A stretch of DNA of 64,000 bases from Rahnella aceris (GCF_011684115.1 NZ_JAADJV010000003.1:186001-250000), one strand, 5' to 3'; positions 38,636 through 48,262 are shown, counted from the stretch's first letter. The notes: generated from the letters alone by a model not told the origin. Made by a program: numbers and translations.

Positions 38636-38673
38636 AGAATTTATTAATAGTAATTATGTAATGGAGTTACATT

Positions 38674-39387
38674 ATGTTCGGTAAAAAACAGTTAAAGTCT
38701 CCCGATGCAGATAAAGTCAAAGCGTTGAAGAAATGGGACGCTCGTGATAAAAAAAGACAACTGCTGATTCACACGGTTTCTGCTAACTATGTGAATACAC
38801 CACTGCTCATGAAACCGGGCAGAGATGTTTTTAAAACCTGGGATATTATTTCAAGTTCATTCATTGATCTGGATAACGTGCTGGCCGGTTTCCGGCTGGG
38901 GGCCGGACTCACGGTCAGATCGCAATCAGGATTATTTTTCGAAGCAGGCTTTATTCTCGATGTGCCGGTGCAAAATATAATGGGAACATTCAGCGGTGAT
39001 GTATGGTTCCCTAATCATGCGGGTGTCAGTAATGGTATGGTCTATAACCGTTTTGCCCTTGCTGACAATATTTTTGCGGGCAGATCTAAAAAGAAAGAAA
39101 TCATTGCTCCCGGTGGTTACAATCAAATTCAGCCACCCCAAAAGATACTCAAGAACACTAATTACCAATGGCATAATGAGATCCTGCTTATTGGTCGTCC
39201 GGATATTAATACTTATCAGGGATTACCTCCGACGCGTGAGATTAAAATAGCGGGGATTTTTGTAGCACCTAAGACTATACGTCCGACTCGGGAAGCGACC
39301 CTAGGGATTAACGAAAGGTTGTACAAGTTAGTTGAACGGATGAAAAAATGTAATCCTGGCGTTCCGGTTATTGACATTTCTCGTTAA
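38674..39387 (+). CDS. unrecognised protein at the end of the T6SS cluster, possible cargo
   Basis: This 237-residue protein has no signal peptide or membrane helix and no family I can name. It starts with a Lys/Asp-rich stretch (KVKALKKWDARDKKRQ) and has an ordered core (DVFKTWDIISSSFIDLDNVL, RLGAGLTVRSQSGLFFEAGF, SKKKEIIAPGGYNQIQPPQK). A good GGAG site nine bases before the ATG and the 38-nt gap from vasL place it in the T6SS transcript. Position and size fit a secreted effector or a late structural part. No immunity gene follows, so a toxin role is unproven. Confidence 0.7.
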   Translation: MFGKKQLKSPDADKVKALKKWDARDKKRQLLIHTVSANYVNTPLLMKPGRDVFKTWDIISSSFIDLDNVLAGFRLGAGLTVRSQSGLFFEAGFILDVPVQNIMGTFSGDVWFPNHAGVSNGMVYNRFALADNIFAGRSKKKEIIAPGGYNQIQPPQKILKNTNYQWHNEILLIGRPDINTYQGLPPTREIKIAGIFVAPKTIRPTREATLGINERLYKLVERMKKCNPGVPVIDISR

Positions 39388-39410
39388 AGATCTCCTTTAC
39401 AGAGATGAGC

Positions 39411-39453
39411 GTCATGTGTAAGCCCCCTTAAACCGGTTCGCTTTACGCATGAC
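39411..39453 (+). terminator. inverted repeat after the T6SS cluster
   Basis: GTCATGTGTAA pairs with TTACGCATGAC (11 bp, one G-U) around a 21-nt loop. It is the only clear secondary structure between the end of the T6SS transcript and kup. No U-run follows, so it is a weak candidate for transcription termination. Confidence 0.4.
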
Positions 39454-39582
39454 TATCATGCCCTTAATGTCAAAAGTTAGCCTTGAATAATAAAGCGTTC
39501 ATCTATACCCGATGGCGTACGAGTGTATCTATACTCTTTCTGTGGGACGACCAACGTCGCCCCGGAAATTGTGAAGCCACTC

Positions 39583-41457
39583 ATGAAGCAAACTAAAAAT
39601 AAATCATCGCTGCTTACTGTGACCGTGGCCTGTATCGGTGTTGTCTATGGCGACATCGGTACCAGCCCGTTGTATACCCTGCGTGAATGCCTGACCGGAC
39701 AGGCGGGCATCGCCGTGACGCAAAGCGCGCTGTTCGGCTTTCTGTCATTGATTTTCTGGCTTCTCATGCTGGTCGTTTCCGTTAAATACATCAGTTTCGT
39801 CATGCGGGCTGATAACGACGGGGAGGGCGGCATTCTCACTCTGATGGCGCTGGCTATCCGCAATCTGAATCCGCGCTGGATCCCGTTCATTATGTTTATC
39901 GGCCTGGTCGGCGGCAGCTTCTTCTATGGTGACGGCGTTATCACGCCTGCCATCTCGGTGCTTTCGGCGATTGAAGGGCTGGAAATTATCGAGCCATCGC
40001 TCGACCGCTTTATCATTCCGTTTTCTATTGCTGTTCTGACGCTGCTGTTTTTTATTCAGAAGAACGGTACCGGTAGCGTGGGGAAAATTTTCGCCCCGGT
40101 GATGGTGGTATGGTTTATCACGATTGGCGCGCTGGGCATCGGCGGCATCGTGCGTAATCCTGACGTATTACAGGCGCTCAACCCTTACTGGGCGGTGCAT
40201 TTCTTTGTGGAATTCAAAACCGTGTCGTTTTTCGCACTCGGTATGGTGGTACTTTCAGTCACCGGTGGCGAAGCGCTATATGCAGATATGGGGCATTTTG
40301 GTAAGAAACCCATCCGCATCGCCTGGTTTGTGCTGGTCGGGCCTTCGCTGGTGATGAATTATTTCGGGCAGGGCGCGTTGTTACTCAGCCAGCCTGCGGC
40401 CATTAAGAATCCGTTTTTCCTGCTGGCACCTGACTGGGCGCTGGTTCCGCTGCTGGTGCTGGCCACGCTGGCGACCGTCATTGCTTCGCAGGCGGTGATT
40501 TCCGGCGTGTTCTCTCTGACGCGTCAGGCCGTGCGTATGGGCTATTTGCCGCCGATGCGCATTATTTACACCTCCGATGTGGAGTCGGGGCAAATCTACA
40601 TTCCGGTCGTCAACTGGCTGCTGTATTTTGCCGTGCTGATTGCGATCGTCAGCTTCAAACATTCCAGTAATCTGGCCTCGGCGTACGGTATTGTGGTCAC
40701 CGGTACGATGGTGATCACGTCTGTACTGATCGGCATTGTGATGATTAAAAACTGGGGATGGAAAAGCTGGGCTGGCGGCCTGGTGATCACGGCCATGTTG
40801 CTGATTGATGTACCGTTGTTTGCGGCCAACCTGAGCAAAATTTTCTCGGGCGGCTGGTTGCCAGTGGCAATCGGGCTGACCATTCTGGTGATCATGCTGA
40901 CCTGGAAAACGGAACGTTCGCGGTTGCTGCGCCGCTTGCGTCAGGATCCGGAAGCGCTGGAGGCTCTGATTACCTCGCTTGAAAAAGCGCCGCCACAACG
41001 GGTGCCGGGAACGGCCGTGGTGATGTCGCGCGGGCAATATGAAGTGCCGCTGGTGTTGTTGCATAACCTCAAGCACAACAAGATATTGCATGAGCGCGTG
41101 GTGTTACTGACTATCGTCACCGAGGATGTGCCGTATGTGCATAACGTACAGCGGGTGATTATCGAACAGCTTTCACCGGCATTCTGGCGGGTTATCGCCC
41201 GTTATGGCTGGCGGGAAAAGCCGAATGTGACGGATATCCTTTATCGTTGCGGGCTGGAAGGGCTGCAAAGCAACATGAATGAAACCTCATTTTTTATGTC
41301 GCGCGACACCTTTATTCTCGGCGAGCCGCGCCCGTGGTACCTGAAGGCACGCGGAAAACTATTTCAGGTATTGCAGCGAAATTCTCTGCGTGCGCCGGAA
41401 CATTATCATATTCCACCAAACCGGGTGATTGAGCTGGGTGCGGTGGTGAAATTCTGA
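39583..41457 (+). CDS. kup: low-affinity K+ uptake permease Kup (TrkD)
   Basis: The 624-residue permease closely matches E. coli Kup: [20 protein letters not shown] at residues 14-33, then [16 protein letters not shown], about twelve hydrophobic helices to residue 440, and a soluble C-terminal domain ([28 protein letters not shown]). Kup imports K+ (and Cs+) with protons under acid or high-osmolarity conditions. The ATG at 39583 gives the E. coli-like N-terminus; the frame runs back to 39523 but the extra residues are not conserved. Confidence 0.96.
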   Translation: MKQTKNKSSLLTVTVACIGVVYGDIGTSPLYTLRECLTGQAGIAVTQSALFGFLSLIFWLLMLVVSVKYISFVMRADNDGEGGILTLMALAIRNLNPRWIPFIMFIGLVGGSFFYGDGVITPAISVLSAIEGLEIIEPSLDRFIIPFSIAVLTLLFFIQKNGTGSVGKIFAPVMVVWFITIGALGIGGIVRNPDVLQALNPYWAVHFFVEFKTVSFFALGMVVLSVTGGEALYADMGHFGKKPIRIAWFVLVGPSLVMNYFGQGALLLSQPAAIKNPFFLLAPDWALVPLLVLATLATVIASQAVISGVFSLTRQAVRMGYLPPMRIIYTSDVESGQIYIPVVNWLLYFAVLIAIVSFKHSSNLASAYGIVVTGTMVITSVLIGIVMIKNWGWKSWAGGLVITAMLLIDVPLFAANLSKIFSGGWLPVAIGLTILVIMLTWKTERSRLLRRLRQDPEALEALITSLEKAPPQRVPGTAVVMSRGQYEVPLVLLHNLKHNKILHERVVLLTIVTEDVPYVHNVQRVIIEQLSPAFWRVIARYGWREKPNVTDILYRCGLEGLQSNMNETSFFMSRDTFILGEPRPWYLKARGKLFQVLQRNSLRAPEHYHIPPNRVIELGAVVKF

Positions 41458-41508
41458 GGAAGGCCACAGGTCACCGCCGGTGCATCAGGCACCAGCGGTA
41501 AAGGCGGA

Positions 41509-42267
41509 TTAAGTTTGCGGAGCGGAGGAGGTTAAATCTGTGATAACAGACGCTGCTGAATCCTGCGTTGCTTGTGATGCTGGCGACTGAGTGACGGGCG
41601 TCAGTTCGGTGATGTTCGGCGCCTGCGTCCCCTGCGTGGTTACCGGTGTTGCAGTTTGCGTTTGCGGAGTCGTTACCGGCGCGGCAGGTGTTACAGTCTG
41701 CGTTTGCTGGGTCGTTACCGGCGCGGCAGGTGTGGCAGTCTGCGTTTGCTGAGTTGCTACCGGCGCGGCAGGCGCTACAGTTTGCGTCTGTTCAGCTGCG
41801 GCAGGATCTTCAATTTGTGCTGGCATGCTCGGAATGCTCGGAACGGGTTCTGCCGGAATTGATTCTGACTTCGGTTTCGGAACCGGCGTTGATGCGCGAA
41901 CAAGGAATGTCGGTTTGAGGTTCGCAACCGAATAGGTTACATGACTGATCACATCGCGCGAAGTGGCCACTTCGACAGGGGATATGGTCACGCGGCCAAC
42001 AAGTGAACGGGCATAGCCGCCGACTTTATGTTTGCCCTCCGGAAGTTGTAACTCCATACTCTCGCCAATCCCCAGCGCACCGGCATCTTTGCCATCAATG
42101 GTCACATACAGCTTGGTGCCGTCGTCGGTTTTGGTCGGGACGTGCGTTACGGTCACCCGCGTGGAGCCAAAATCGAAAGCCGGTGCCTGGTCGGCGGTTT
42201 TCGATTTTGCACATCCTGTCAGGGCTAAAACGGCTGCTACGGCAGCCAGGGTGAAACGATAACTCAT
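41509..42267 (-). CDS. lipoprotein with a Thr/Gln/Pro tandem-repeat tail
   Basis: The 252-residue protein has a lipoprotein signal (AAVAAVLALTGC, Cys19), so it is anchored in the envelope. A beta-rich domain follows (about 30-120) that looks like a small PEGA-like or Ig-like fold. From about residue 160 comes a low-complexity tail with four 14-residue units of the type TQQTQTATPAAPVT, then TQAPNITELTPVTQ. The ATG at 42267 has GGAAG ahead. Function is unknown; the tail could span the cell wall. It converges on kup. Confidence 0.75.
   Translation of the reverse strand: MSYRFTLAAVAAVLALTGCAKSKTADQAPAFDFGSTRVTVTHVPTKTDDGTKLYVTIDGKDAGALGIGESMELQLPEGKHKVGGYARSLVGRVTISPVEVATSRDVISHVTYSVANLKPTFLVRASTPVPKPKSESIPAEPVPSIPSMPAQIEDPAAAEQTQTVAPAAPVATQQTQTATPAAPVTTQQTQTVTPAAPVTTPQTQTATPVTTQGTQAPNITELTPVTQSPASQATQDSAASVITDLTSSAPQT
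41634..41800. repeat. 42-bp tandem repeats inside the lipoprotein gene
   Basis: About four copies of a 42-bp unit (GTTACCGGCGCGGCAGGTGT and onward) encode 14-residue Thr/Gln/Pro units. The two inner copies are nearly identical and the outer copies have drifted. Such in-frame arrays change length by slippage or recombination without breaking the frame. Confidence 0.8.
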
Positions 42268-42421
42268 AGTGCGACGTCTTCCTTTAAGGGATTTTTGTGA
42301 TCTGCGTACCAATATACCCGATCTCCGGTGAGAGATGAATGCGCATTCCGGGAACTCAGAGCAGTCTGTTATCAGCTATTCTTCGGCCTTGCCCGTTTTC
42401 TTTCATGCGATGAGGTTAGTC

Positions 42422-43309
42422 ATGCATCAATTCCATTCTTATTGTATTTCAGCCTCAGGGGAAGAAAGGGGGCAAGGGGATTTCGAGGCTCGTTTTCCTT
42501 ACTGGAGTTTCACCAAAACCACGATAGCGATTTGCGCGCTGAAGCTCAGTGAACGTGGCGTTTTGCAGCCCGACAGCCGCATTGACGGCGCGGCTTATAC
42601 ACTGCGGCAACTGCTCAACCACACCGCCGGATTGCCGGATTACGGCTCGCTGAAAATCTATCACGACGCTGTCGCTGCCGGTGAGCAACCCTGGGAGCGC
42701 CAAAAATTACTCAATGCCGCCTTAGCCAAAGGCATGCTGTTTGCACCCGGTGAAGGCTGGTCCTATTCCAATGTTGGCTACATGCTGGCCCGCGAGCAGA
42801 TTGAAGCCGCGTCCGGACAAAGTTTTGCGCAACTGGTGGCAGACATCATCACCACACCGCTCGGGCTCACCAGCATTTCTCTTGCCACCACGCGCGAAGA
42901 GTTCGCGCAACTTCACTGTGAAGCCGCCGGAAAGTACGATCCGGGCTGGGTGTCTCACGGTTGTCTGGCAGGCAATGTGCGGGACGCCGCCAGACTGTTG
43001 CACGGTTTATTCACCGGCAAACTCCTCAGCCCGGCATCGCTGGCTGACATGCGGGTGACATACCCGCTCGGCGGTGCCCTTGAAGGGCGACCGTGGACCG
43101 AATGCGGTTACGCGCTCGGGCTGATGAGCGGCGCAATGGGAAAAGCCGGACGCTCGGCAGGTCACTCAGGCGGCGGTCCGTCGTGCGTGAATGCGGTCTA
43201 TCACTTCCCGGATCTCAGCGAACCCGTGACCGGAGCCTGCTTTACTGACGGATATCACGAAGGGGAAGCCGAGACTGAACTCGGCAGACTTGTGCAAAAC
43301 GTCGAATAA
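42422..43309 (+). CDS. serine hydrolase of the beta-lactamase/class C fold
   Basis: The 295-residue protein has an SxxK motif Ser-Phe-Thr-Lys (29-32 from this start), a Tyr-Ser-Asn motif (115-117, YxN) and HSGGG near the end, the standard set of the PF00144 family. Members include esterases, D-amino-acid peptidases and class C beta-lactamases; which activity it has cannot be told. The ATG at 42422 follows GATGAGG. The SxxK lies unusually close to the N-terminus, and no signal peptide is seen, so it may be cytoplasmic. Confidence 0.8.
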   Translation: MHQFHSYCISASGEERGQGDFEARFPYWSFTKTTIAICALKLSERGVLQPDSRIDGAAYTLRQLLNHTAGLPDYGSLKIYHDAVAAGEQPWERQKLLNAALAKGMLFAPGEGWSYSNVGYMLAREQIEAASGQSFAQLVADIITTPLGLTSISLATTREEFAQLHCEAAGKYDPGWVSHGCLAGNVRDAARLLHGLFTGKLLSPASLADMRVTYPLGGALEGRPWTECGYALGLMSGAMGKAGRSAGHSGGGPSCVNAVYHFPDLSEPVTGACFTDGYHEGEAETELGRLVQNVE

Positions 43310-43322
43310 TGCGGAAAGGGGT

Positions 43323-43718
43323 TCAGACCTGCGGTTCATGACAACAAATACACAGTTTATTGCCATCGGCGTCGCAGAAATACGCGCCGTAATAATCCGC
43401 ATGATAATGCGGACGTAATCCCGGCTGGCCTTCGTCCCTTGCGCCATTGGCGATAGCGTATTCATAGATCCGATCAACCGTGTGACGTGTTTTTGCCAGC
43501 AATGCCACCATCTGGCCGTTACCGGCGCTGGCGGTATCGCCATCAAGAGGTTTACCTATCAAAAATAACGGGCGCGGTGCATCAGGTGCCATCCACGCCG
43601 CCCAGGGTTTTTCATCGTCACAAAACTTCAGGATATGCCCCAGTTCAGCCATCACCGTGGCATAAAATTTGTAAGCGCGCTCAAAGTCGTTAACGCCGAT
43701 ACAGATGTGTGAAATCAT
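43323..43718 (-). CDS. VOC-family (glyoxalase/bleomycin-resistance-like) protein
   Basis: The 131-residue protein has the beta-alpha-beta-beta-beta modules of the vicinal oxygen chelate fold. It starts MISHICIGVNDFERAYKFYA (His4 as a metal ligand) and ends near YGAYFCDADGNKLCICCH (Glu replaced by Lys/Leu context). The ATG at 43718 has GGAGG five bases ahead. Members include glyoxalase I, dioxygenases and drug-binding proteins. It converges on the serine hydrolase with 13 nt between the stops. Confidence 0.8.
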   Translation of the reverse strand: MISHICIGVNDFERAYKFYATVMAELGHILKFCDDEKPWAAWMAPDAPRPLFLIGKPLDGDTASAGNGQMVALLAKTRHTVDRIYEYAIANGARDEGQPGLRPHYHADYYGAYFCDADGNKLCICCHEPQV

Positions 43719-43856
43719 GGGTGCCTCCATTGAAACTGAACACTTTTTATAGCCGGTTATGGCATTGCGTGCAGACTTTTGTCGTCAGACAACCGGAGCA
43801 TTATTCCACTTTGTGCTAAATTAGCCCTCATTCTTACCCGTATTCCCCGAGGCAAC

Positions 43857-44855
43857 ATGTTCACTCCGCTCAACCGTACCACCCGTGAAATGAAGATCAA
43901 CAATGTTGTGCTGGTCACTAATGCATTGAAATCACTGGGGTCGGCAACAAAAGCAGATTTAGCGGTTGCTACCGGGCTGAGCATTGCGACGTGTGGTGCG
44001 GTGCTTAATGAACTGAGTCTGCGCCATGAGGTACTGGCGCTGGAACTGGAAGTTTCTCGTGGTGGGCGTCCGGCGCAGCGCTATGCATATAACCCGGACT
44101 TCTTCTCCGTACTGAGTTTGTATGCACAGGGCAGTGACACGGCGGCGCAGATTATCTGGTCGGTGAATTCAGCCACGGGTGAAAGCCTGGCTCAGGGCGA
44201 AGTTCGTTTTTTGCCGCTGATGCTGGCAACGTTTTATCAGCAGATTGAATCGCTGCTGGCAGATTACCCGAATATTAAAGCGCTGGGCGTTGGATTGCCG
44301 GGTGTGGTGGTGAAAGGCACCGTCGCGACCTGCGATATCACGGTGTTTGCCGGTGTTGCCATCGAACAACAACTGCGTGACCGTTTTGGCCTGTACGTGC
44401 AAGTCGATAACGACATGAACTATACCGCCTGGGGTTTTTACCGCAGCAGTTGTGCCGGCGTCACTGCGCCGGTTGCCTATGTATTTAAGCCGGATGTCCC
44501 TTGTCTCGGATGCGGGATGGTGATTAACGGACAGGTATTACAGGGCGCAAGCCAGTTTGCCGGTGAAGTTTCCAACCTGCCGTTTGAGCATCTGAACACG
44601 CTGCCGGTGGCGGAGGAGATGGCAAAAGTGATTGTCTCGCTGACGGCGATTATCAACCCGGTCACCATTGCACTCTCCGGCCCTAAAATCAGCGAAGCGC
44701 TGATCCCGCAACTGACGGCACTCTGCCAGCAGTATATTCCCGCGCAACATATGCCTGAACTGACTTACCGCCCCTCCATGCGTAAGGATTATCTGCAAGG
44801 CATCACCGAACTGACCCTGCATAATTACAATCTGTACGTCGCTTTCGGCGAGTAA
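43857..44855 (+). CDS. ROK-family transcriptional regulator
   Basis: The 332-residue protein has an N-terminal winged helix (TREMKINNVVLVTNALKSLG, then KADLAVATGLSIATCGAVLN at about 33-52) and a ROK domain with LGVGLPGVVVKGTV and the zinc-type loop CLGCGMVING. ROK regulators repress sugar genes until a sugar or sugar phosphate binds. The ATG at 43857 (CGAGGCAAC ahead) is chosen over an upstream start at 43779. The ybjJ-ybjI pair begins 87 nt downstream and may be the target. Confidence 0.85.
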   Translation: MFTPLNRTTREMKINNVVLVTNALKSLGSATKADLAVATGLSIATCGAVLNELSLRHEVLALELEVSRGGRPAQRYAYNPDFFSVLSLYAQGSDTAAQIIWSVNSATGESLAQGEVRFLPLMLATFYQQIESLLADYPNIKALGVGLPGVVVKGTVATCDITVFAGVAIEQQLRDRFGLYVQVDNDMNYTAWGFYRSSCAGVTAPVAYVFKPDVPCLGCGMVINGQVLQGASQFAGEVSNLPFEHLNTLPVAEEMAKVIVSLTAIINPVTIALSGPKISEALIPQLTALCQQYIPAQHMPELTYRPSMRKDYLQGITELTLHNYNLYVAFGE

Positions 44856-44942
44856 TCCGTATTGACTTTTTTTTGTCCTCACCTCTATACTTGCCACTTA
44901 TTAAAAGTCTTTTAATAATTAATTTTCTGCCGGGGGAACCTG

Positions 44943-46115
44943 ATGTCACTGTCATCTGAAATGGAAAGTGTCAACGCGCATGCCGGAAGTCCTGCCCGAC
45001 GTGTCGCCACGCGGGCTATATTTTTTGTTACCGGCATGGCGATGGGGTTGTGGGCGGCGCTGGTGCCTTACGCGCAGTTGCGTACGCATTCCGAAGCGGG
45101 TGATCTCGGATTACTGTTGCTGTGCCTGGGTGCGGGGTCACTGCTGTCGATGCTGGGTTCCGGTCGGATTATTGGCCGGTTCGGTTGCCGGGCGGTGATT
45201 GTGGCCGCCGTGGTGTTGTATTGCCTGATGTTGCCGTTGCTGGCGGTGTTCAGTGATATCGGGTTGCTGGCGCTGAGTCTGTTTATTTTCGGCATGGGAA
45301 TTGGTCTGGCTGATGTTGCGGTCAATGTGCAGGGAACGCTGGTTGAACAGGCAGCGGATAAACCGCTGATGTCTGGCTTTCATTGCCTGTGGAGCGTCGG
45401 CGGTATTGCCGGGGCCGGTGGCGGCGCGTTACTGCTCAGTGCCGGTATTTCGCCGCTCGGCAGCACGTTTTTTGCCGTGGCGCTGGTTGTCATCGTGACT
45501 GCCTGGTCTTTCCGCGGCATGTTACCGTTTGGCGCGCATGAGGAAGACGGGGCTGAGGGCAAACCTAAAGCGAGGCCGAATTTTCGCCTCGCGCTGATGG
45601 CCGTGATGGCGATGATCTGTTTTATGGCTGAAGGTGCGGTGCTCGACTGGGGTGGCGTATTTCTGACTCGTGAGCGCGGGCTGGCGCTGGAACATGCAGG
45701 CTGGGGCTTTGCGGTGTTTGCTGTCGCGATGTCGCTGATGCGCCTGACCGGCGATGCCATTGTCAGCGCGCTGGGACGCAAAAGAATTCTGGTGGTGGGC
45801 GGTGTGCTGGGGATCGCCGGTTACCTGATGGTGGTGCTGTTACCGGGCTGGATCCTGCCGTTATGCGGGTTTGCGCTGGTCGGTATCGGTGCGGCCAATA
45901 TCGTACCAGTACTGATTACCCTCGCAGGCCAGGAGAAAGTGATGCCGGTGAATATGTCTGTGGCGATGGTTGCCACACTTGGGTATCTCGGTGTGCTCGG
46001 TGGCCCGGCAGTCATTGGCTTTATCGCCCATTTATCCAGTTTATATGTGGCATTTTCGGCGGTAGCTGCCGCGTTTCTTATCATCACGTTTGGCGCATAC
46101 AAACTGAAGTATTGA
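44943..46115 (+). CDS. ybjJ: MFS transporter, YbjJ-like
   Basis: The 390-residue inner-membrane protein has twelve hydrophobic segments and the major-facilitator pattern. Its pairing with a YbjI-like phosphatase reproduces the E. coli ybjJ-ybjI order. The motif GFHCLWSVGGIAGAGGGALL and GLADVAVNVQGTLVEQ are typical of the YbjJ/fucose-permease-like branch. The substrate is unknown. GGGGGAACC precedes the ATG. The previous gene is the ROK regulator, suggesting sugar-linked control (inference). Confidence 0.85.
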   Translation: MSLSSEMESVNAHAGSPARRVATRAIFFVTGMAMGLWAALVPYAQLRTHSEAGDLGLLLLCLGAGSLLSMLGSGRIIGRFGCRAVIVAAVVLYCLMLPLLAVFSDIGLLALSLFIFGMGIGLADVAVNVQGTLVEQAADKPLMSGFHCLWSVGGIAGAGGGALLLSAGISPLGSTFFAVALVVIVTAWSFRGMLPFGAHEEDGAEGKPKARPNFRLALMAVMAMICFMAEGAVLDWGGVFLTRERGLALEHAGWGFAVFAVAMSLMRLTGDAIVSALGRKRILVVGGVLGIAGYLMVVLLPGWILPLCGFALVGIGAANIVPVLITLAGQEKVMPVNMSVAMVATLGYLGVLGGPAVIGFIAHLSSLYVAFSAVAAAFLIITFGAYKLKY

Positions 46116-46231
46116 TTGTTTTCAAAGATCAAGGTTTTATAACTGAGTAGCAAATTTGCCCGCTGGCGCCTCAACCCCGTCAGCCTTCTTTTACTGTTAA
46201 TGATAAAAATCCGACCCTGCAAGGAGCTGTG

Positions 46232-47044
46232 ATGGCCGTAAAACTTATTGCCGTAGACATGGATGGAACCTTTCTGAACCCGCAACATGAATACAATAAA
46301 ATCCGTTTTCGCGAGCAATATCAGCAACTGCTGGCGCGCGATATCAAATTTGTGGTGGCCAGCGGTAATCAGTATTACCAGCTTAAATCTTTCTTCGATG
46401 ACATCGATGAACAGATTGCCTATGTGGCGGAAGGTGGGGGTTATGTCGTCGACAAAAAAGAAGAAGTTTATTGCGGCAAACTCGAACCTGAACAGGTCGC
46501 TGACGTACTGCACTGGATCAGCCGGACACCGGGCATTAACACCATCGTTTGCGGCAGAAAGGGCGCGTATGTACTGAATGGCACCGATGAAGCTTTTATC
46601 AGCCGGATGCGTCGTTACTATCACCGCCTGAGCAAAGTGAGCGATTATGCCGAAATTCACGACACGATTTTCAAATTCGCACTTAGCTATAGGGAGGATG
46701 ACGTTTATCCGCTTATGGGCGAAATTACCCGCCATCTGGGCAATATTGTTGCGCCGGTTACCAGCGGGCACGGTTCGGTGGATCTGATCATCAGCGGAAA
46801 TCACAAAGCCTGCGGCCTGCAAAAAATCCAGAAAATCTACGGTATCCGGGATGAGGAAGTGCTGGCCTTCGGTGATAGCGGAAATGATCTCGAAATGCTC
46901 AGCTATTGCGGATTTGGTTTTGCGATGGAAAACGCCTCGGCAGCGGCCAAAGCTGCCGCAAAATACACGGCACCATCAAACAGCGATGAGGGTGTGCTGA
47001 ACATTATCGATGATGTGCTTAATGACCGTGCGCCGTTTGCCTGA
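46232..47044 (+). CDS. ybjI: HAD-superfamily sugar phosphatase, YbjI-like
   Basis: The 270-residue Cof-type HAD phosphatase has the four motifs: LIAVDMDGTFL (motif I, nucleophile Asp9), VVASGNQYYQL, a Lys in KACGLQKI, and FGDSGNDLEML. It matches E. coli YbjI, which dephosphorylates FMN and sugar phosphates. The ATG at 46232 has AAGGAG six bases ahead. A clear terminator follows at 47079. Confidence 0.92.
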   Translation: MAVKLIAVDMDGTFLNPQHEYNKIRFREQYQQLLARDIKFVVASGNQYYQLKSFFDDIDEQIAYVAEGGGYVVDKKEEVYCGKLEPEQVADVLHWISRTPGINTIVCGRKGAYVLNGTDEAFISRMRRYYHRLSKVSDYAEIHDTIFKFALSYREDDVYPLMGEITRHLGNIVAPVTSGHGSVDLIISGNHKACGLQKIQKIYGIRDEEVLAFGDSGNDLEMLSYCGFGFAMENASAAAKAAAKYTAPSNSDEGVLNIIDDVLNDRAPFA

Positions 47045-47078
47045 ACGACGAAAGACTGAAGAAAAGTGAACTGAAACA

Positions 47079-47108
47079 AAAGGCTGCCAGAGAACGGGCA
47101 GCCTTTTT
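47079..47108. terminator. Rho-independent terminator after ybjI (works in both directions)
   Basis: AAAGGCTGCC pairs perfectly with GGCAGCCTTT around AGAGAACG, followed by TT on the plus strand and preceded by a short A-run, so it also ends the minus-strand gene at 47123. Confidence 0.9.
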
Positions 47109-47122
47109 AATTGTGCAAAAAC

Positions 47123-47662
47123 TTAAGGTACGTAATCCGGAGGAACATCGTTGTTTCCCGGCGGGGCCGGATAGTAGTCCGGTGGCACCTCTGACTGTGC
47201 CTGAGGTTGCGCACTGTAACCATAGCTGGCATCGACCGGCACTTTATTGCCTTTGGCATACATGCACTGGGTGTAGACGGTATCGTATTGATTCTGCAAA
47301 TTACCGCTGCTGGCACCTGCGCCGTTACTGCCCATCGCGCTGCCAATCAACAAACCACTGCCTGCGCCAACCAGCGCGCCCGCTCCGGCCTGATGAGACG
47401 CCGCGCCTAGCAGCGCACCCGCCGCCGCACCTACAACGGTGCCTGCCGCGGCGGTATTGACTGCGTTATTGTTGGCTGTTTGTGCGCCGCCGTTAACACT
47501 GTTGTAGGCGTCATTCCGGCAGGCCATTTCATCCATACGGAATTGCTGATAATCCTTACCGGTGCCGGGTAACACCATCACATCGGGCCGGGTGGGAGGA
47601 GAAACGCAGCCGGAAAGCGCTGCAGTCAGGGCGATAACCGCCAGCGGAGTGAACCTGTTCAT
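47123..47662 (-). CDS. lipoprotein with glycine-zipper segment (YMGG-like)
   Basis: The 179-residue protein has a lipoprotein signal (ALTAALSGC, Cys19). The mature part contains a glycine-zipper helix pair AAAGTVVGAAAGALLGAASH and GALVGAGSGLLIGSAMGSN. The C-terminus is Pro/Tyr-rich, ending VPPDYVP. Gly-zipper lipoproteins sit in the outer membrane of enterics and are envelope-stress linked. It lies 14 nt downstream of another small secreted-protein gene, probably in the same operon. Function is unknown. Confidence 0.8.
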   Translation of the reverse strand: MNRFTPLAVIALTAALSGCVSPPTRPDVMVLPGTGKDYQQFRMDEMACRNDAYNSVNGGAQTANNNAVNTAAAGTVVGAAAGALLGAASHQAGAGALVGAGSGLLIGSAMGSNGAGASSGNLQNQYDTVYTQCMYAKGNKVPVDASYGYSAQPQAQSEVPPDYYPAPPGNNDVPPDYVP

Positions 47663-47676
47663 GAAATTATCGCCTG

Positions 47677-48024
47677 TTAACGCGGTGCGGAATCACCTAC
47701 AACCACCTTCATCCAGCCGCGCGGACAGCGCTGCACATGCGGATAGTAGCCCGCAGGATTCTGGCAGTAATAGGCATAGTCAGGAGTTTTCTCAACATAT
47801 GTCTGCGGTTGTGCTGGTGTAACGTAGACCACCGGCGGCGGCCCGTAATACACCGGAGGCGGTGGTGGTCCCCAGGGGATGCCGACGATAATGCGCGGTC
47901 CACCGTATCCACCGTGATAGTAGCCGTGACCATAATAACCATGCCCGTAATAGCCATAGGCAAACGATGCAAAGCTGGCAGACATCAGCACGCCAGCGGT
48001 CAGCATCAACAACAACCTTTTCAT
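47677..48024 (-). CDS. secreted Tyr/Gly/Pro-rich small protein
   Basis: The 115-residue protein has an N-terminal signal (LLLMLTAGVLMSASFASFAYG). The mature chain starts with Gly-Tyr repeats (YYGHGYYGHGYYHGGYGG), followed by a proline run, and ends with a Cys pair in YYCQNPAGYYPHVQRCPRGW. The ATG at 48024 follows AGGTTGTTATG. Many enterics carry such periplasmic proteins; the function is not known. Confidence 0.75.
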   Translation of the reverse strand: MKRLLLMLTAGVLMSASFASFAYGYYGHGYYGHGYYHGGYGGPRIIVGIPWGPPPPPVYYGPPPVVYVTPAQPQTYVEKTPDYAYYCQNPAGYYPHVQRCPRGWMKVVVGDSAPR

Positions 48025-48225
48025 AACAACCTCGACGCGCAATGATCGGATACAGGGAATGGCTTAAATGCCACCATTCCTGAGCGTAACGATACGCCCA
48101 AGTGTGGGAAAAGGTTGGCGGGAGATCAGGGTGAATCTGACAAGGTAACGCCAGCAATTGTGAGCAAAAAATTCACGGGAAAAGATTACTTTACGAACAT
48201 CGGAGAGGGCGTGGGAATATCGGGG

Positions 48226-48262
48226 AAAACCGCCCGGTTCTGTTAAAAAACCAACCCGGCGG
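48226..48262 (-). terminator. terminator downstream of mntR
   Basis: On the minus strand AACCCGGCGG-type sequence (CCGCCGGGTT) pairs with AACCGGGCGG with one mismatch around a U-rich 13-nt loop, followed by TTTT. It begins 22 nt after the mntR stop. Confidence 0.6.

Noticed and set aside
38674..39387. ADP-ribosyltransferase similarity of the last T6SS gene (KKEIIAPGGYN resembling an ART glutamate motif)
   Set aside because: Only one short motif looks right; the R and STS motifs of that fold could not be placed.
41473..41499. Hairpin between kup and the lipoprotein as a terminator
   Set aside because: The stem (ACCGC-GGTGC type) is good, but no U-run follows on either strand.
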